49,307 bases of DNA from an uncultured Chlorobiaceae bacterium (GCA_903915955.1 CAIWUU010000104.1:1-49307), one strand, 5' to 3'. Positions 29,510 through 39,475 are shown, counted from the first letter of the stretch. Made by a program: numbers and translations. The notes: generated by a model from the sequence alone, not told the origin.

Positions 29510-31845
29510 TACTGCTGAATTTTCAGATTAGCATACTGTACCATCAGAGTCTTCTCACCTGCATTTCGAAAAGTTATCCGGACTTTCTGCTTTGCCCCGC
29601 TGCCCTGAACATCAAGCACCACTCCGGGACCAAAAAGAGCATGATGCACCATCACCCCTGCTCGAAGCGCCGGACGAGAGGGTTTCGGAGTTTCCCCTTC
29701 TGCTGAGGATGGTATCGTCGTTTTTTGCGAATACCCCCTCGGCAAAGATGATGTGGCAGAGGAGGTTTTTTCCTTCGATGTCCGATCTGAAAGCAAAATC
29801 CCACCCTCGGTACGGACAATTGACGAGTCAATTTCGCTGATAAACGTTGAGGGCAGAGAGTGATGCAACTGCCCATACTGGTAACGACTCTGCGCCCATG
29901 AGAGAAAAATCTTCTCCTGCGCCCTCGTCATTGCCACATAAAAAAGCCTGCGCTCCTCCTCAAGCTCTTCGGGTTCATAACAGTGCAGCGGGAAAAGCCG
30001 CTCCTCAAGGCCGGTAATAAAAACCACCGGAAACTCCAGCCCTTTGGCCGCATGCACCGTCATCAATGAGACATAATTATCTGAATCCTGCGTCTCTTCA
30101 TAGTCGGAAGCAAGAGAGATATTTTCCAGAAAATCGCCAAGCGAACCGCCATCAGGATTATGGTCAGAAAAATCTCTTGCCATGGAAAGCAGCTCCTGAA
30201 GATTTTCATGACGCGCCAGCGACTCTGGTGTATTTTCCGCCTGCAACAGTAACGGAATAGAGGTGAGGTTAAATAACTCAGTCAACACTTCGTAGACCGT
30301 CCCGTTCACTGCAAGGAGCTTGAGCGCCTCAATGACACTGCTGAAAGAGCTGAGGGCATTGACCAGCCGCGCCTGAAAGCCCCCCTCTTCAGAGCACCTG
30401 ATAGCTTCATAAAGAGTTATCCCCCGCTCTTCAGCAAACTCCTTCAGTTTGCTGATACTGACATCCCCGATTTTTCGGGGCGGAAAGTTTATAATCCTCA
30501 AAAGTGATTCGCCGTCACGCTCATTGAGAATGAACCGAAGATAGGCAACGGCATCCTTGATCTCCTTGCGCTTGTAGAATGAGACACTTCCAAACAATCT
30601 GTAAGGAATCTTGTTCTGGCGCATCACATCCTCAACCACCCTCGATTGGGCATTTGTACGATAAAAAATAGCAAAACTTCTGAACTCGTAGCCCTGCTTC
30701 TGGCGCATGGTGCGAATATGATCGCCAACTTTTTCAGCCTCGTTCCGCTCATTAAAGGCCTCAATCAGCGTCAGAGGCTCTCCTTCGTCACGATGTGAAA
30801 TCAGCTCTTTTTTGATCTGCCGGAGATTCCGACCGATCACACTGTTGGCTGCCTTGAGAATATTGCCAGTGCTCCGATAGTTCTCAACCAGCTTGAAGGT
30901 CAACGCCTCATTATAGTCGTCCTGAAAGTTCAGGATATTGGAAATATCGGCGCCTCGCCATGAGTAGATCGACTGGGCATCATCGCCCACAACAAAAATA
31001 TTGCGGTGACTGGCTCCAAGCATTTTTGCAACAAGGTACTGCGCCCTGTTAGTATCCTGATACTCATCAATCATGATGTAGCGGAAAGAGTTCTGCAACT
31101 CTTTGAGCACATCCGGCCTGGCATTAAAAAGTTCAAGTGGCTTGATCAGCAGATCATCGAAATCAAGAGCGTTGTTCTCCTTCAGCTTTCTGGCATATAA
31201 CTCATAAACCTGTGATGCCTTCTGCTGGTTATAGTCACTGGCATTGCGATGAAATTCGGCAGGCAGAATAAAGCTGTTTTTAGCCCTGCTGATCAGTCCC
31301 TGCACCGTATTGACCGGCACCGATTCAACAGAGATATTGAGTTCCGTCATCGACTGCCGGATCAGACTTTTACTGTCATCCGTATCAAAAATTGAAAAGT
31401 TCCGGTCGTAACCAATCTGATCGATATAGTTGCGCAGAAGGCGCGCAAAAATGGAATGAAAGGTACCTATCCACAAACCGCGAGAGCTCCCCTGATGAAG
31501 CAGAGTGTCGACACGGTGGCGCATCTCACCCGCAGCCTTGTTGGTAAAGGTGAGTGCAAGAATATTCTGGGGCAAAACGCCCTCGTTGTTGATAAGGTAT
31601 GCAATACGATAGGTTATCACCCTTGTCTTTCCGGAACCTGCGCCCGCCAGCACCATGACAGGGCCGGAGGTAGCAACGACAGCGCTGCGCTGAACATCAT
31701 TGAGATCGTTTAAAAAATCCGTCAATACTACTGGGTACCTGTTTACAGTTGGGACGCTCCTTTTATCTCTCTCTTCTCCCAAGGCCACGCCAAATTCTTT
31801 CGTTGAATTTCGTATAACTTTACCCTTTTTACAAATCACTCCCAA
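29509..31845 (-). CDS. ATP-dependent DNA helicase UvrD/PcrA
   Basis: SF1A 3'-5' helicase for nucleotide excision and mismatch repair. Motifs: Q motif LNDVQRSAVVA, Walker A VLAGAGSGKTRVITYRIAYL, LALTFTNKAAGEM, Walker B YIMIDEYQDTNRAQY, VVGDDAQSIYSWRGAD, FKLVENYRST, VSLMTVHAAKGLEFPVVF, and RRLFYVAMTRAQ. The C-terminus ends in a Tudor-like domain (HHALFGPGVVLDVQG) that binds RNA polymerase in PcrA. The open frame begins with a TTG at 31845 and the first 40 residues are not conserved; a TTG at 31725 just before LTDFLNDLND is another possible start, so the N-terminus is uncertain. Confidence 0.93.
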   Translation of the reverse strand: MGVICKKGKVIRNSTKEFGVALGEERDKRSVPTVNRYPVVLTDFLNDLNDVQRSAVVATSGPVMVLAGAGSGKTRVITYRIAYLINNEGVLPQNILALTFTNKAAGEMRHRVDTLLHQGSSRGLWIGTFHSIFARLLRNYIDQIGYDRNFSIFDTDDSKSLIRQSMTELNISVESVPVNTVQGLISRAKNSFILPAEFHRNASDYNQQKASQVYELYARKLKENNALDFDDLLIKPLELFNARPDVLKELQNSFRYIMIDEYQDTNRAQYLVAKMLGASHRNIFVVGDDAQSIYSWRGADISNILNFQDDYNEALTFKLVENYRSTGNILKAANSVIGRNLRQIKKELISHRDEGEPLTLIEAFNERNEAEKVGDHIRTMRQKQGYEFRSFAIFYRTNAQSRVVEDVMRQNKIPYRLFGSVSFYKRKEIKDAVAYLRFILNERDGESLLRIINFPPRKIGDVSISKLKEFAEERGITLYEAIRCSEEGGFQARLVNALSSFSSVIEALKLLAVNGTVYEVLTELFNLTSIPLLLQAENTPESLARHENLQELLSMARDFSDHNPDGGSLGDFLENISLASDYEETQDSDNYVSLMTVHAAKGLEFPVVFITGLEERLFPLHCYEPEELEEERRLFYVAMTRAQEKIFLSWAQSRYQYGQLHHSLPSTFISEIDSSIVRTEGGILLSDRTSKEKTSSATSSLPRGYSQKTTIPSSAEGETPKPSRPALRAGVMVHHALFGPGVVLDVQGSGAKQKVRITFRNAGEKTLMVQYANLKIQQ

Positions 31846-31963
31846 ACAAATCCTCTAACAGGAAGGCATTGAGCTTTTTGTGTGCCCCATACGCACGATT
31901 AGCTTTCAGAAGTTATTATATTGGAGCGCGAACCATTGCCCACAAATAAAGAATCAAAATCCA

Positions 31964-33433
31964 ATGTTTCCTCTTGTTTACGAAATTAACACCAGAATCT
32001 GGCTTCAGAAACTGAGCATAGAGCATAACCGCGCTGTGACCCTCGGCAATATTCCCGATGAGGAGTTCGCCTTCTTTTCGACCAGTGGATTTGAGATTGT
32101 ATGGCTCATGGGAGTCTGGAAACCAAGCCAGTACAGCAAGGCAATTGCAACTTCACATCAGGGCCTCAGGGCATCCTTCCTGCAACACATCCCGACAGTA
32201 ACGCCAGAGGATATTGCATCATCACCCTACTCCATCCCCTCCTATACCGTTAATGAAGCGCTGGGTGGAGAGACTGAGCTGCTTACCTTCCGTGAAAAAC
32301 TCCATGCAAGCGGCATTAAACTCATGCTCGACTTTGTCCCGAACCATCTTGCTCTCGACAATGCGTTCCTGCCCGAGCACCCCGAGTATTTTATTCCAAT
32401 GAGCGTTGAAGAGCAATACCAGGATCCCGGAGCTGCCTATGAGTATATAAAAGGAACATACCTCGCCTACGGAAAAGACCCATACTTTGATCCCTGGACG
32501 GATACACTGCAGCTCAATTACTCCAGAAAGGAGACTCACAAGATGATGACGGAGAACCTTTTCAAGATAAGCTCACTCTGTGATGCCGTCAGGTGTGATG
32601 TTGCGATGCTGATTCTGAAAAGCGTTTTCAACACCACATGGAGCAGCCTTGGCGGTTACATGGAGGAGGAGTTCTGGTGCAATGCTATCGCCGCAGTAAA
32701 GCGCCGCCATCCCAACTTTATTTTTCTGGCCGAGGCCTACTGGAACAAGGAGTGGGAACTGCAGCAACAGGGATTTGACTATACCTACGACAAACCATTT
32801 TATGACTACCTCAGCAATGGAGCTGTGAATGTTGAAAAACTGACGGGACACCTGCTTGGCAATTGGGAATACCAGAAACATCTTTGCCGGTTTATTGAGA
32901 ACCATGACGAGCCAAGGGCTGCTGAAAAAATCGGACTGAACAACAAGGCCGCAGCTCTTGTGATGCTGACTTCACCAGGGATGCATCTTATCCATCAAGA
33001 TCAGATATACGGCTTCAGCAAGAAAATTCCTGTTCAACTTCTCCGGCAGGCAACTGAGGAGAGCGATATGAAGCTTGCTGAGTTTTACCACAAGCTTTTT
33101 TTACTTCAAGAAAGAGATGTGTTTCAGGAGGGACGGATCGAATGGCTCAACCTGAATGCGCCAAACAACTCGCATTGTCTTGGATTTCATCGCTTTACTG
33201 CAAAGGAGAACGCTTATGTGCTGGCCAATTTCCATTCAACAGGCGTCGCTCTTGAATTCCAGCACCCTTCCCTTGAAAATGACGCTATCAAAAAGCTCAC
33301 CATACTCAGCACGGAAAACAAAACCAAAACGAGCATTCATTATGCTGAAAAAGTCATGAAGGTGAATCTTGCACCTCATGAGGCCGTAGTCATAACCTGC
33401 TTCACGACAGTGGCAGCATACCAACAAGAGTAG
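31964..33433 (+). CDS. GH13 alpha-amylase-family protein
   Basis: A 489-aa cytoplasmic protein of the GH13 family. The start MFPLVYEINTRIWLQKLS (ATG 31964) resembles the usual VYEINTRVWL opening; the frame is open from 31880, but those residues are not conserved. Barrel motifs: LMLDFVPNHLALDN (His), CDAVRCDVAMLILK (nucleophile Asp), FIFLAEAYWNKEWELQ (acid/base Glu) and CRFIENHDEPRAAEK (third Asp). All three catalytic acids are there. No signal peptide, so it probably acts on glycogen or alpha-glucans in the cytoplasm. The exact specificity cannot be read off. Confidence 0.88.
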   Translation: MFPLVYEINTRIWLQKLSIEHNRAVTLGNIPDEEFAFFSTSGFEIVWLMGVWKPSQYSKAIATSHQGLRASFLQHIPTVTPEDIASSPYSIPSYTVNEALGGETELLTFREKLHASGIKLMLDFVPNHLALDNAFLPEHPEYFIPMSVEEQYQDPGAAYEYIKGTYLAYGKDPYFDPWTDTLQLNYSRKETHKMMTENLFKISSLCDAVRCDVAMLILKSVFNTTWSSLGGYMEEEFWCNAIAAVKRRHPNFIFLAEAYWNKEWELQQQGFDYTYDKPFYDYLSNGAVNVEKLTGHLLGNWEYQKHLCRFIENHDEPRAAEKIGLNNKAAALVMLTSPGMHLIHQDQIYGFSKKIPVQLLRQATEESDMKLAEFYHKLFLLQERDVFQEGRIEWLNLNAPNNSHCLGFHRFTAKENAYVLANFHSTGVALEFQHPSLENDAIKKLTILSTENKTKTSIHYAEKVMKVNLAPHEAVVITCFTTVAAYQQE

Positions 33434-33491
33434 AAAAGATTCGTTATCCCTGGGCAATCCTGTTTAAAACGCAATTTTGGCATTTCATAGT

Positions 33492-33917
33492 ATGCAAGTC
33501 ATCACACATACGATCAAGGTGCACACTGCAAGGCCGATTGAAATCATCGATATTACCACAGAGATAACGGCTGCCCTCTCAGCGACAGGGCTCGACAGAG
33601 GGCAGATCACCGTGATAAGCCGTCATACCACTGCGTTTATCAATATCAATGAAAAAGAGGAGCGTCTTCTTGAAGATATGGAGACCTTTCTCAAGCGACT
33701 TGTTCCAAAAGATGGCAACTACCTCCATAACCTCAATCCGATTGATGGCCGACACAATGCCCATTCACACCTGCTCGGGCTCTTTATGAACAGCTCTGAA
33801 ACAATTCCTTTTTCGGAAGGAAAAATGCTGCTTGGGCAGTGGCAGTCTGTGTTTTTCATTGAACTGGACGGGCCACGAGCAGAGAGAACGATTCTCCTGC
33901 AGATTTCAGGCATATAA
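33492..33917 (+). CDS. YjbQ/UPF0047-family protein
   Basis: A 141-aa protein of the YjbQ family, whose members show weak thiamine-phosphate-synthase activity; the physiological role is not settled. Family motifs are VISRHTTAFININEKE, GRHNAHSHLLGLFMNSSE (His residues that bind a ligand or metal) and WQSVFFIELDGPRAER. The ATG at 33492 (MQVITHTIKV) is preferred over the TTG at 33477. It follows the GH13 gene by about 60 bp and may be cotranscribed with it. Confidence 0.9.
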   Translation: MQVITHTIKVHTARPIEIIDITTEITAALSATGLDRGQITVISRHTTAFININEKEERLLEDMETFLKRLVPKDGNYLHNLNPIDGRHNAHSHLLGLFMNSSETIPFSEGKMLLGQWQSVFFIELDGPRAERTILLQISGI

Positions 33918-33978
33918 ACGAAAGTCCTCTTCTCCCCAAACATCATTTATCTCGCCTTACAATGGAAGGGGTGGCGGT

Positions 33979-34455
33979 TTACATCGCGACCCAGAGGTAA
34001 AATGCAGTAAAGAGTACAAGTATTCCCCGCACAGCAAGATTGGCAAACAGACCGGCAAGCAGATCATCCGCCATGATTCCCCAACCACCGGGGAATCGCT
34101 GGGCGGCATCGACCGGCCCCGGTTTCGCTATGTCAAAATAACGGAAAAAAGCAAGCGAGAGCACGGCAGGCAACCATCCATCAGGCAGAAAAGCCAGCGC
34201 CAGCCACTGACCGGCAAGCTCATCAATCGTTACAATTGAGGGGTCCTCTCCACACTCCTCCTCCATCAGCGTTCCTGACCAGACACCAACAACGGTGCAA
34301 AGCGCAACAAGGGAGAGCAGAAGCGGCGGTTGCTGGAGTATCGGAATAAAATAATAACAGATAACGGCCACTATACTCGTCACCGTCCCGGGAGCTACAG
34401 GAAAATAACCGATTCCAAAGCAGGTGGAGAGAATTTTCGCTGCCAGCCGCTTCAT
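33979..34455 (-). CDS. pgpA: Phosphatidylglycerophosphatase A
   Basis: Membrane phosphatase that turns phosphatidylglycerol phosphate into phosphatidylglycerol. The 158-aa protein has the PgpA motifs FGIGYFPVAPGTVTSIVAV, EECGEDPSIVTIDELAGQW, and FRYFDIAKPGPVDAAQRFPG with GGWGIMADDLLAG near the end. Three to four hydrophobic helices are visible. It starts four bases after the pgsA stop, so both steps of phosphatidylglycerol synthesis are encoded together. Confidence 0.94.
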   Translation of the reverse strand: MKRLAAKILSTCFGIGYFPVAPGTVTSIVAVICYYFIPILQQPPLLLSLVALCTVVGVWSGTLMEEECGEDPSIVTIDELAGQWLALAFLPDGWLPAVLSLAFFRYFDIAKPGPVDAAQRFPGGWGIMADDLLAGLFANLAVRGILVLFTAFYLWVAM

Positions 34456-34459
34456 GCTC

Positions 34460-35071
34460 TCAATGCCCTTGGAGTGGCTTCTGAAAGTACGTGCTCCAGT
34501 TGCTGACCAGATAGGAGATACCTGTATAAACGGTAAAAACCGTCACAACCAGCATGATAGAGTCCAGATAACCCGAAGCGAGAAAACGGCTGATCGTAAC
34601 GGCCATCCCTTTGCCAAAAAAAGCCGCCTCCCTCATCAGAATGAGCACCATGATCAGATAGACCAAAAGATTCTGCGCCAGGGTTTTGTACTTCGCCTCA
34701 ACACTGGTCACCACCGGCCTGTTTTTATATTCGGCATAAATCCGCAACGCTGTTACCACAACATCCCTGACAACAACCAGAATAACCATCCAGAGTACCA
34801 GATAGCCCATCCAGACATAGAGCAGAAACGCCGCTGTAATCAGCAATTTATCGGCAAGCGGATCCAAAAAAGCGCCAAGACGAGTCTCAACACCATATTT
34901 CCGTGCATGATAACCATCATAAAGATCCGTCAGGGAGGCCACCGTAAAAACAATGACACCAAACAGTTTGAGCCAAGGATCCGCCTGCAGCAATAACGCC
35001 ACAAAAACAGGAACAAGCAGAATCCGCAATGCGGTCAACTGGTTTGGTATAGTCAGATACTCGTCTTTCAA
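34460..35071 (-). CDS. pgsA: CDP-diacylglycerol-glycerol-3-phosphate 3-phosphatidyltransferase
   Basis: Makes phosphatidylglycerol phosphate from CDP-diacylglycerol and glycerol 3-phosphate. The CDP-alcohol phosphotransferase motif is seen as DLYDGYHARKYG followed by TRLGAFLDPLADKLL, with the four metal-binding Asp residues. The start IPNQLTALRILLVPVFVALL and about five TM helices fit the family. It lies directly before pgpA and about 115 bp after mutS2 on the same strand. Confidence 0.94.
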   Translation of the reverse strand: MKDEYLTIPNQLTALRILLVPVFVALLLQADPWLKLFGVIVFTVASLTDLYDGYHARKYGVETRLGAFLDPLADKLLITAAFLLYVWMGYLVLWMVILVVVRDVVVTALRIYAEYKNRPVVTSVEAKYKTLAQNLLVYLIMVLILMREAAFFGKGMAVTISRFLASGYLDSIMLVVTVFTVYTGISYLVSNWSTYFQKPLQGH

Positions 35072-35188
35072 GCCCTGCCGGATTTATAATATTATCACAT
35101 CAAAAGGGGGATGAACCCATACCCCGCAAGATACAGTATTGCAACCTGTTTTTCAATGACTCTGCACTGCCAAAGAAAATAATGGTTA

Positions 35189-37570
35189 TTACTCCAGCTC
35201 CACAAAGGTCACCCCATCCCCACCTTCTCCCCACTCGCCAAGCCGAAACCCCTTAACCGCCGTATGTTGCTGCAAACACTCCGCCGTTCTTTTGCGGAGC
35301 GAGCCGGTACCCTTGCCATGCAGGATCATCGCTGCATGAATGCGGTTAAGGCGCATGGTGTCAAGAAATCTCTCGATTTTCAGCGTTGCCTCATCAGCGG
35401 TCAACCCCCGCACATCAAGTTTTGTTGACTCAATCCCTGATGTCATGGCCGACCACGAACTTTTCTGCTGCCTCTGTTCAGGCTGTCGCAGACTCTTTTT
35501 TGCCTGGGTTTTCGATGTTTTTTCAAGGTTTTTCAGCGACGTGGTGAGCCTGAAATTACCGCAGAGCACCACCACACTCTCACCATGAACACTCTCAACC
35601 TCACCGGAAGTATTGGTATCAAGAATAGAGACAAGGTCACCCGCACGGATGGTACGATCAACCTTCGCCGCTGCTTCAGCTCTGGCGCGCAGAAGCAACT
35701 CACTCTTTTCGGCCTGCTGCTTTTTGATGCCAAGTTTTTTACGGGCCTCGTGTACCTTTTTATCGTCAGTCGGTGCCGCTTTAACCTCCTGCAGAATCTC
35801 GCGTATCTCCTGCCGGGCATGTTCCAGCTCCTTCTGAAGCTCCCGCGATGCTCCAAGCTTTGCATTTCGGCGCTTCTGCTCAAACGCCACCTCAGCTTGC
35901 TGCAATGAAAGCTCCCTTTTCTCACTATCCGCCTTCTCCCCTTCAAGCTGCTGCTTCAGCGTACGGTTCTCCTCAAAAAGACGGCTCAGGTCATCAAGCA
36001 TTCGGTCGAGCCCGATGCGCTCATGCAGCATAAAGCCCGATGCACGCTCAACCATTTTCCCCGGAAAGCCCATCCGCTTCATCATGGCAAAGGCAAAACT
36101 GTTGCCGGGCAGCCCCTTGACAAACATGAAGGTTGGCAGAAGCTCCGCCCTATCAAACTCCATCGCACCGTTCACCACACCCTCCCGTTCATGGGCGTAT
36201 GCCTTCAACTCGCCAAGGTGGGTGGTCACAATGGTCTTGGTGGAGCGACTGAGCAGCTCCTCAATCACTGCGCGGGCAATGGCTCCCCCCTCCTCCACAT
36301 CGGTACCGGCACAGAGCTCATCAATCAGCACCAGATCGCGACTGCCAGCACCATCAAGTATTGTCTTTATAGCGCCAAGATGGGAACTGAAGGTGGAGAG
36401 GTCATTTTCGATGGACTGGTCGTCACCAATCTCGATAAAAATGTCGCGGAAAAGGGGAAACACCGAGCTCTCGCTGCAAGGAAGCAGATAGCCGTGAACC
36501 AGCATACAACAGAGCAGTCCGGCGCTCTTCATCGCCACCGACTTTCCACCAGCATTGGGGCCGGAGATCACCAGTACCCGATCCTCATCATCCAGAATCA
36601 GGTCAAGAGGCTGCACCTCCTTGTGGCGATGCGAAATCAGCAGCCAGGGATGATACCCCTTCACAATGCGAAGTGCCTGCCCTTCGGTAATGGAGGGCAG
36701 CACCGCATGGGTTTCAACCGCAAAGCGCGCCCGTCCATAGAGGGCATCAAATGCCGCAAGCAGAGCTTCATTGATCTGGATGTTGTGGCGCTCCTGTCGA
36801 ATCTCCTCCGTCATCTCCTTCAGAATGCGCTCAATCTCCCGCCGCTCGCTGATCTGCAGATCCTGAATGCGGTTACTGATCTCCAGCGTCTCCGCAGGCT
36901 CAATAAAGACCGTCTGCCCTGAGCCAGAGTAGTCCTGAATATACCCGGCAATTTTGTACTTGTACTCCACCTTCAGCCCAAGCGTCAGACGGCCATTCTT
37001 GACCGCAACCCTCTCCTCCATCAGCCAGCCACTATCCTGAGAGCGACGAAGCAGACGCTCCATTCTCCGGCGAATCAGTTCACGACTGCTCAGCAACTCT
37101 CCCCTAATCATCAGGAGCGCACCACTCGCCGTATCGCGCACCCTCCCCTGCTCATCAACAATCCGGCGAATCCCCGCCTGAAGAGCGCTCTCAAGCCAAA
37201 GCTGCAGGGTAAAGTCATTGAGCAGCGGATAGACCTCGCGGTTGAGCGCCATGAACTTCCGCAACTGCACCGAAGAAAAGAGAAGATGATAGATATCCTG
37301 CAGCTCCTCCGTCTCCAGATAGCTCCCCAAAAGCTCCAGCTTTTTCAGCAGCGGTCGGGTGTCGGGCAGATACGAGAACGGAAGTGCAACCCCCTCCTGA
37401 AGCAGATTACGCAACTCAAGCAACCGCTCAAGCTCGGTAACAAGCGCCTGCCGCTCCCGTTGCGGGAGGGCTGCAAGAAGCTGGTCGCGCCCCATCGCCG
37501 AGAGGCAGAGCTGCGCGGCGTAGTGGGCTACTTTGTCGAATTCGAGCTTTTTGAGGGTGGTGGGGTTCAT
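35189..37570 (-). CDS. mutS2: MutS2 family ATPase with Smr domain
   Basis: A 793-aa MutS2 protein: N-terminal lever/clamp helices, then the ATPase domain with Walker A VISGPNAGGKSVAMKSAGLL (about 330-350), FIEIGDDQSIENDLSTFSSH and LVLIDELCAGTDVEEGG, a Glu-Lys-rich coiled coil (about 510-620), a KOW-like segment and a C-terminal Smr nuclease domain (LDVRGLTADEATLKIERFLD, MILHGKGTGSLR). MutS2 proteins limit recombination or rescue collided ribosomes rather than do mismatch repair. The region matches the family throughout and is intact. Confidence 0.95.
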   Translation of the reverse strand: MNPTTLKKLEFDKVAHYAAQLCLSAMGRDQLLAALPQRERQALVTELERLLELRNLLQEGVALPFSYLPDTRPLLKKLELLGSYLETEELQDIYHLLFSSVQLRKFMALNREVYPLLNDFTLQLWLESALQAGIRRIVDEQGRVRDTASGALLMIRGELLSSRELIRRRMERLLRRSQDSGWLMEERVAVKNGRLTLGLKVEYKYKIAGYIQDYSGSGQTVFIEPAETLEISNRIQDLQISERREIERILKEMTEEIRQERHNIQINEALLAAFDALYGRARFAVETHAVLPSITEGQALRIVKGYHPWLLISHRHKEVQPLDLILDDEDRVLVISGPNAGGKSVAMKSAGLLCCMLVHGYLLPCSESSVFPLFRDIFIEIGDDQSIENDLSTFSSHLGAIKTILDGAGSRDLVLIDELCAGTDVEEGGAIARAVIEELLSRSTKTIVTTHLGELKAYAHEREGVVNGAMEFDRAELLPTFMFVKGLPGNSFAFAMMKRMGFPGKMVERASGFMLHERIGLDRMLDDLSRLFEENRTLKQQLEGEKADSEKRELSLQQAEVAFEQKRRNAKLGASRELQKELEHARQEIREILQEVKAAPTDDKKVHEARKKLGIKKQQAEKSELLLRARAEAAAKVDRTIRAGDLVSILDTNTSGEVESVHGESVVVLCGNFRLTTSLKNLEKTSKTQAKKSLRQPEQRQQKSSWSAMTSGIESTKLDVRGLTADEATLKIERFLDTMRLNRIHAAMILHGKGTGSLRKRTAECLQQHTAVKGFRLGEWGEGGDGVTFVELE

Positions 37571-37921
37571 GGGGAAATGGTGATGGACGAATGTCTGCTG
37601 TTTTCTGAATATAGGGAACTGAGGTGACTATTTATTCAGTACGCATCTACAGGCAATACCCTGAGGTAAAAAGTGTCGTGGTCATAGTCCTACTGATAAT
37701 TATTATGCCTTAGTTATTATCTCATCATAATTTGATTTATATGAAATGAAAAAAATGGATAGTTTATTTATTTTAAATCAGTTGCGATACTCCACCAACC
37801 AGATCTTCTCCCTGTGCCCGAAAATGAATATCAAAAAAATCACGCAATGTGGCAGGAATTTGAGCAGAAATAATAACCGGACAGAGCAACACCGAAGCGT
37901 ACAAACTTCTGAACCACGATT
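37571..37921. other. Intergenic region at the start of the accessory island
   Basis: About 350 bp with very AT-rich sequence at 37680-37780. The minus strand holds an open frame ending at TAA 37773-37775 whose last 40 codons read like a protein (VIISAQIPATLRDFFDIHF, RAQGEDLVGGVSQLI) but that has no obvious start; it overlaps the end of the Fic gene by a few codons. It may be a small toxin-like gene of the Fic locus or a remnant (see findings). No hairpin is evident. Confidence 0.4.
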
Positions 37922-39385
37922 CTATCCCATCCCGGGCAACACCGTCGCAGCATACGCATCTGCAACAACTGCCTCAATCATCATCACTTCATCATCACTC
38001 AATGCGGCAAACTCTTTTCGGCGGCAACCGAGAGGGAGTTTCATTCCGTTTTGGGTGATGAACATGATGAGATCGCGTACCTGGCCTCCAGGCATGTCGA
38101 GGCGGTCATCAATCGCCCTCAGTGCACGATCATGACATTGCAGATAGTGCACCTCCTTCGGGAGCAGGGTTGTGATGGTATGCTCAACGCAGGCATAGAG
38201 ATATTCGGCAATCGCTGTGTAGTCGCCGAAGCGGTAGAGATCGGAGGTATCATTCAGCACTTCGACGTTGTGCTTTGGCGTTGGCTGCCAATCGATAGCG
38301 GTCATGAGCGGTGAACTGAACGCACGGAGGGTTTGCTGGTACTCCCCGATTCGCTCAAGCATGACAGCACTGACCGGAAAGACCATACCCGCCGAAGCAA
38401 ATTTTCGCTCGGCAAGAATATGGTGAACAAGCGCCCTGTGCATGCGGCCATTACCATCCTCAAAGGGGTGCATAAACACAAATCCAAAGGCAATCAGTGC
38501 GGCGTGAATGACGGGGTCAAGCTGGCCCTCGCTCATGATGCGATGGCTCTCCAGAAGCCCCTGCATCAAATCGGGGAGATCCTGTGGTCGCGCTCCGACA
38601 AACTCTGGAACTAGCTCGCCATCCCGGTCGCGCTCGCCCAGAAAAACTCCCTCTGTCCGAAGACCTTTGGCAACAAAACGGTTATCCTGAATGAGCTGGC
38701 CATGCATATCGAGAATTTCAGGAAGCGACAGCGGCTGGCAACCAGCATTTTGAATAACCTGTGCCCAGCGTTCGATCCGGTTCCGGGCGGGGCGCTCGCC
38801 CTCAATGGCAAAGGAGGCTCGGCTGTCGGCAAGCAGCAGAAAGCTTGCCGCACGACACCAGACATCCTGACTGGTTCGGCCCCTGACCTGTTCGATCCGA
38901 AAAGAGAGTGATGCCTCGGTGAAGGCTTTCAGCACACCTGTTTTGCGAACGACAGGGCAGAAGCCCGGATTGCCAGGAAGATTGTTTGTGATTTTGTGGC
39001 GAGGTGATTGCCGGGGCGGCCCGGTGAAATAACACTCCGGGTCAAGAAGCGGCAAATAGCGCAATCCGGATGAGGCATCTTCAACCTGAAGCCTCTCGCC
39101 AACGAGCCATTCATGGAAAAACCAAAGCCTCCGCGCTTGCTGTTTGCCCTGACTGGCTGTAATAATCGCGGTAATTGTCTCTGCGCCCAACCGAAGGAAA
39201 ATGCGTTTAAGCACAAGCAGGTCAAGCGTTTCATGCTTGAGTGCAAAAATAAGATGTCCGGCGATATCCCCTTTTGGCTGATATCGCTGGTCATAAAGAC
39301 GCATTCCCTTCTCCAACCGGACGCTTCCCCTCACATGCCCGGTCGCAACCGCACAGCGCTCCCGTAACGGCAGATCCAAACCCAA
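37922..39385 (-). CDS. Fic-domain protein, 5' end interrupted by an in-frame TGA
   Basis: A 487-aa Fic protein, which normally transfers AMP from ATP to target proteins. The core motif HPFEDGNGRMHR is at residues 306-317, and an inhibitory motif SFAIEGE (S-x3-E-G-E) at about 191-197 precedes it in the same chain, the layout of class II Fic proteins. The N-terminal region matches family members of this size. The frame extends upstream of the first possible start (TTG at 39385) into a conserved-looking WVGYAALLRA segment, but a TGA at 39416-39418 cuts it from an ATG at 39475. So it either begins at the weak TTG or is a nonsense mutant. Confidence 0.78.
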   Translation of the reverse strand: MGLDLPLRERCAVATGHVRGSVRLEKGMRLYDQRYQPKGDIAGHLIFALKHETLDLLVLKRIFLRLGAETITAIITASQGKQQARRLWFFHEWLVGERLQVEDASSGLRYLPLLDPECYFTGPPRQSPRHKITNNLPGNPGFCPVVRKTGVLKAFTEASLSFRIEQVRGRTSQDVWCRAASFLLLADSRASFAIEGERPARNRIERWAQVIQNAGCQPLSLPEILDMHGQLIQDNRFVAKGLRTEGVFLGERDRDGELVPEFVGARPQDLPDLMQGLLESHRIMSEGQLDPVIHAALIAFGFVFMHPFEDGNGRMHRALVHHILAERKFASAGMVFPVSAVMLERIGEYQQTLRAFSSPLMTAIDWQPTPKHNVEVLNDTSDLYRFGDYTAIAEYLYACVEHTITTLLPKEVHYLQCHDRALRAIDDRLDMPGGQVRDLIMFITQNGMKLPLGCRRKEFAALSDDEVMMIEAVVADAYAATVLPGMG

Positions 39386-39475
39386 TGCCCGCAGCAGAGC
39401 GGCATAACCAACCCATCAGCGAGTTCCATCAATGGCTGTCTGGCTATCGGTAACGATTGGAATGCTATCGGGCAT

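Noticed and set aside
39416-39418. TGA in the Fic frame as selenocysteine
   Set aside because: No SECIS-like hairpin was seen after it and Fic proteins are not selenoproteins; a nonsense mutation or restart is simpler.
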